From assembly GCA_012934845.2 (NCBI GenBank), contig WNNJ02001922.1, forward strand, positions 96,206 through 160,205: a stretch of DNA of 64,000 nt, given 5' to 3'. Made by a program: the position numbers and the translations under genes. Every line of letters starts with the position of its first letter. The stretch's first letter is position 1. Below the pieces are notes generated by a model. It worked only from the letters and a program-made list of their open reading frames with translations. It did no database searches and was not told the origin of the DNA. The stretch is from Pomphorhynchus laevis (Eukaryota; Acanthocephala; Palaeacanthocephala; Echinorhynchida; Pomphorhynchidae). Shown one piece after another: positions 63,941 through 64,000 of this stretch.

Positions 63941-64000
63941 GTATTAGAAACATGGCAAAAGTCACAATTAACGTCACAATATTAAAGTCTATATTATTAA

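Overview
The window is eukaryotic DNA, most likely from an invertebrate animal. It holds spliced genes with very short AT-rich introns (47-54 bases), AATAAA polyadenylation signals and a dense load of non-LTR retrotransposons and Penelope-like elements (PLEs). There is no bacterial gene organisation. A nematode-like genome is plausible, but I cannot prove the phylum from this sequence.

Two host genes are recognisable. One is an intronless gene for HSPA13/STCH, the ER-type Hsp70 ATPase-core protein (25569-26834, +). The other is a spread-out gene for AIFM1 (apoptosis-inducing factor, a mitochondrial FAD/NADH oxidoreductase). I assembled AIFM1 exon by exon from 48874 to 62431 (+), with a tentative first exon at 45144-45278. 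Twelve exons join with consistent phase, and the large introns have been filled by LINE and PLE insertions. Weaker host candidates are the last two exons of an unidentified gene (6450-6613 and 9290-9594, +) and a small Cys-rich ORF followed by a 128-codon ORF (22485-23081, +).

Most of the rest is a LINE graveyard. I distinguish these families: A and B (L2-type; both end in a GCGTGC...GCACGC hairpin and AAATAAA-type tail), C and D (CR1-type; ending in an AGCC-loop-GGCT hairpin and TAA-rich tail), and E (an element with an APE endonuclease and a GFRPGRGT-type RT). Family D includes one copy (29698-34395, -) with two intact overlapping ORFs, inserted into an older relative of itself (27590-29697 plus 34396-35155). 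Family A copy A1 (15949-20515, -) is inserted into a family B copy. Copy A2 (39804-44264, +) is nearly full length, has a candidate 8-bp target-site duplication (TTAGTCAA), and carries a patch of about 160 bp matching the decayed neighbour A6 (46126-48465), which suggests gene conversion.

Layout: 1-6 kb, repeats and two L2 pieces; 6-10 kb, a foldback element, an unknown gene tail and a restriction-like nuclease remnant; 10-24.8 kb, C, B and A LINEs plus two small ORFs; 25.5-27 kb, HSPA13; 27.6-37.7 kb, nested D elements then E; 38-45 kb, an L2 fragment, PLE-type repeats and A2; 45-62.4 kb, AIFM1 with intronic A6 and PLE fragments; 62.5-64 kb, more PLE 5' pieces. The most unusual non-coding signal is a family of structured repeats carrying CGAAAC and CTGATGA boxes. 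One foldback copy (6083-6374) and a relative at 57.9 kb show compensatory changes in an internal stem, and similar boxes recur in the PLE-associated terminal repeats.
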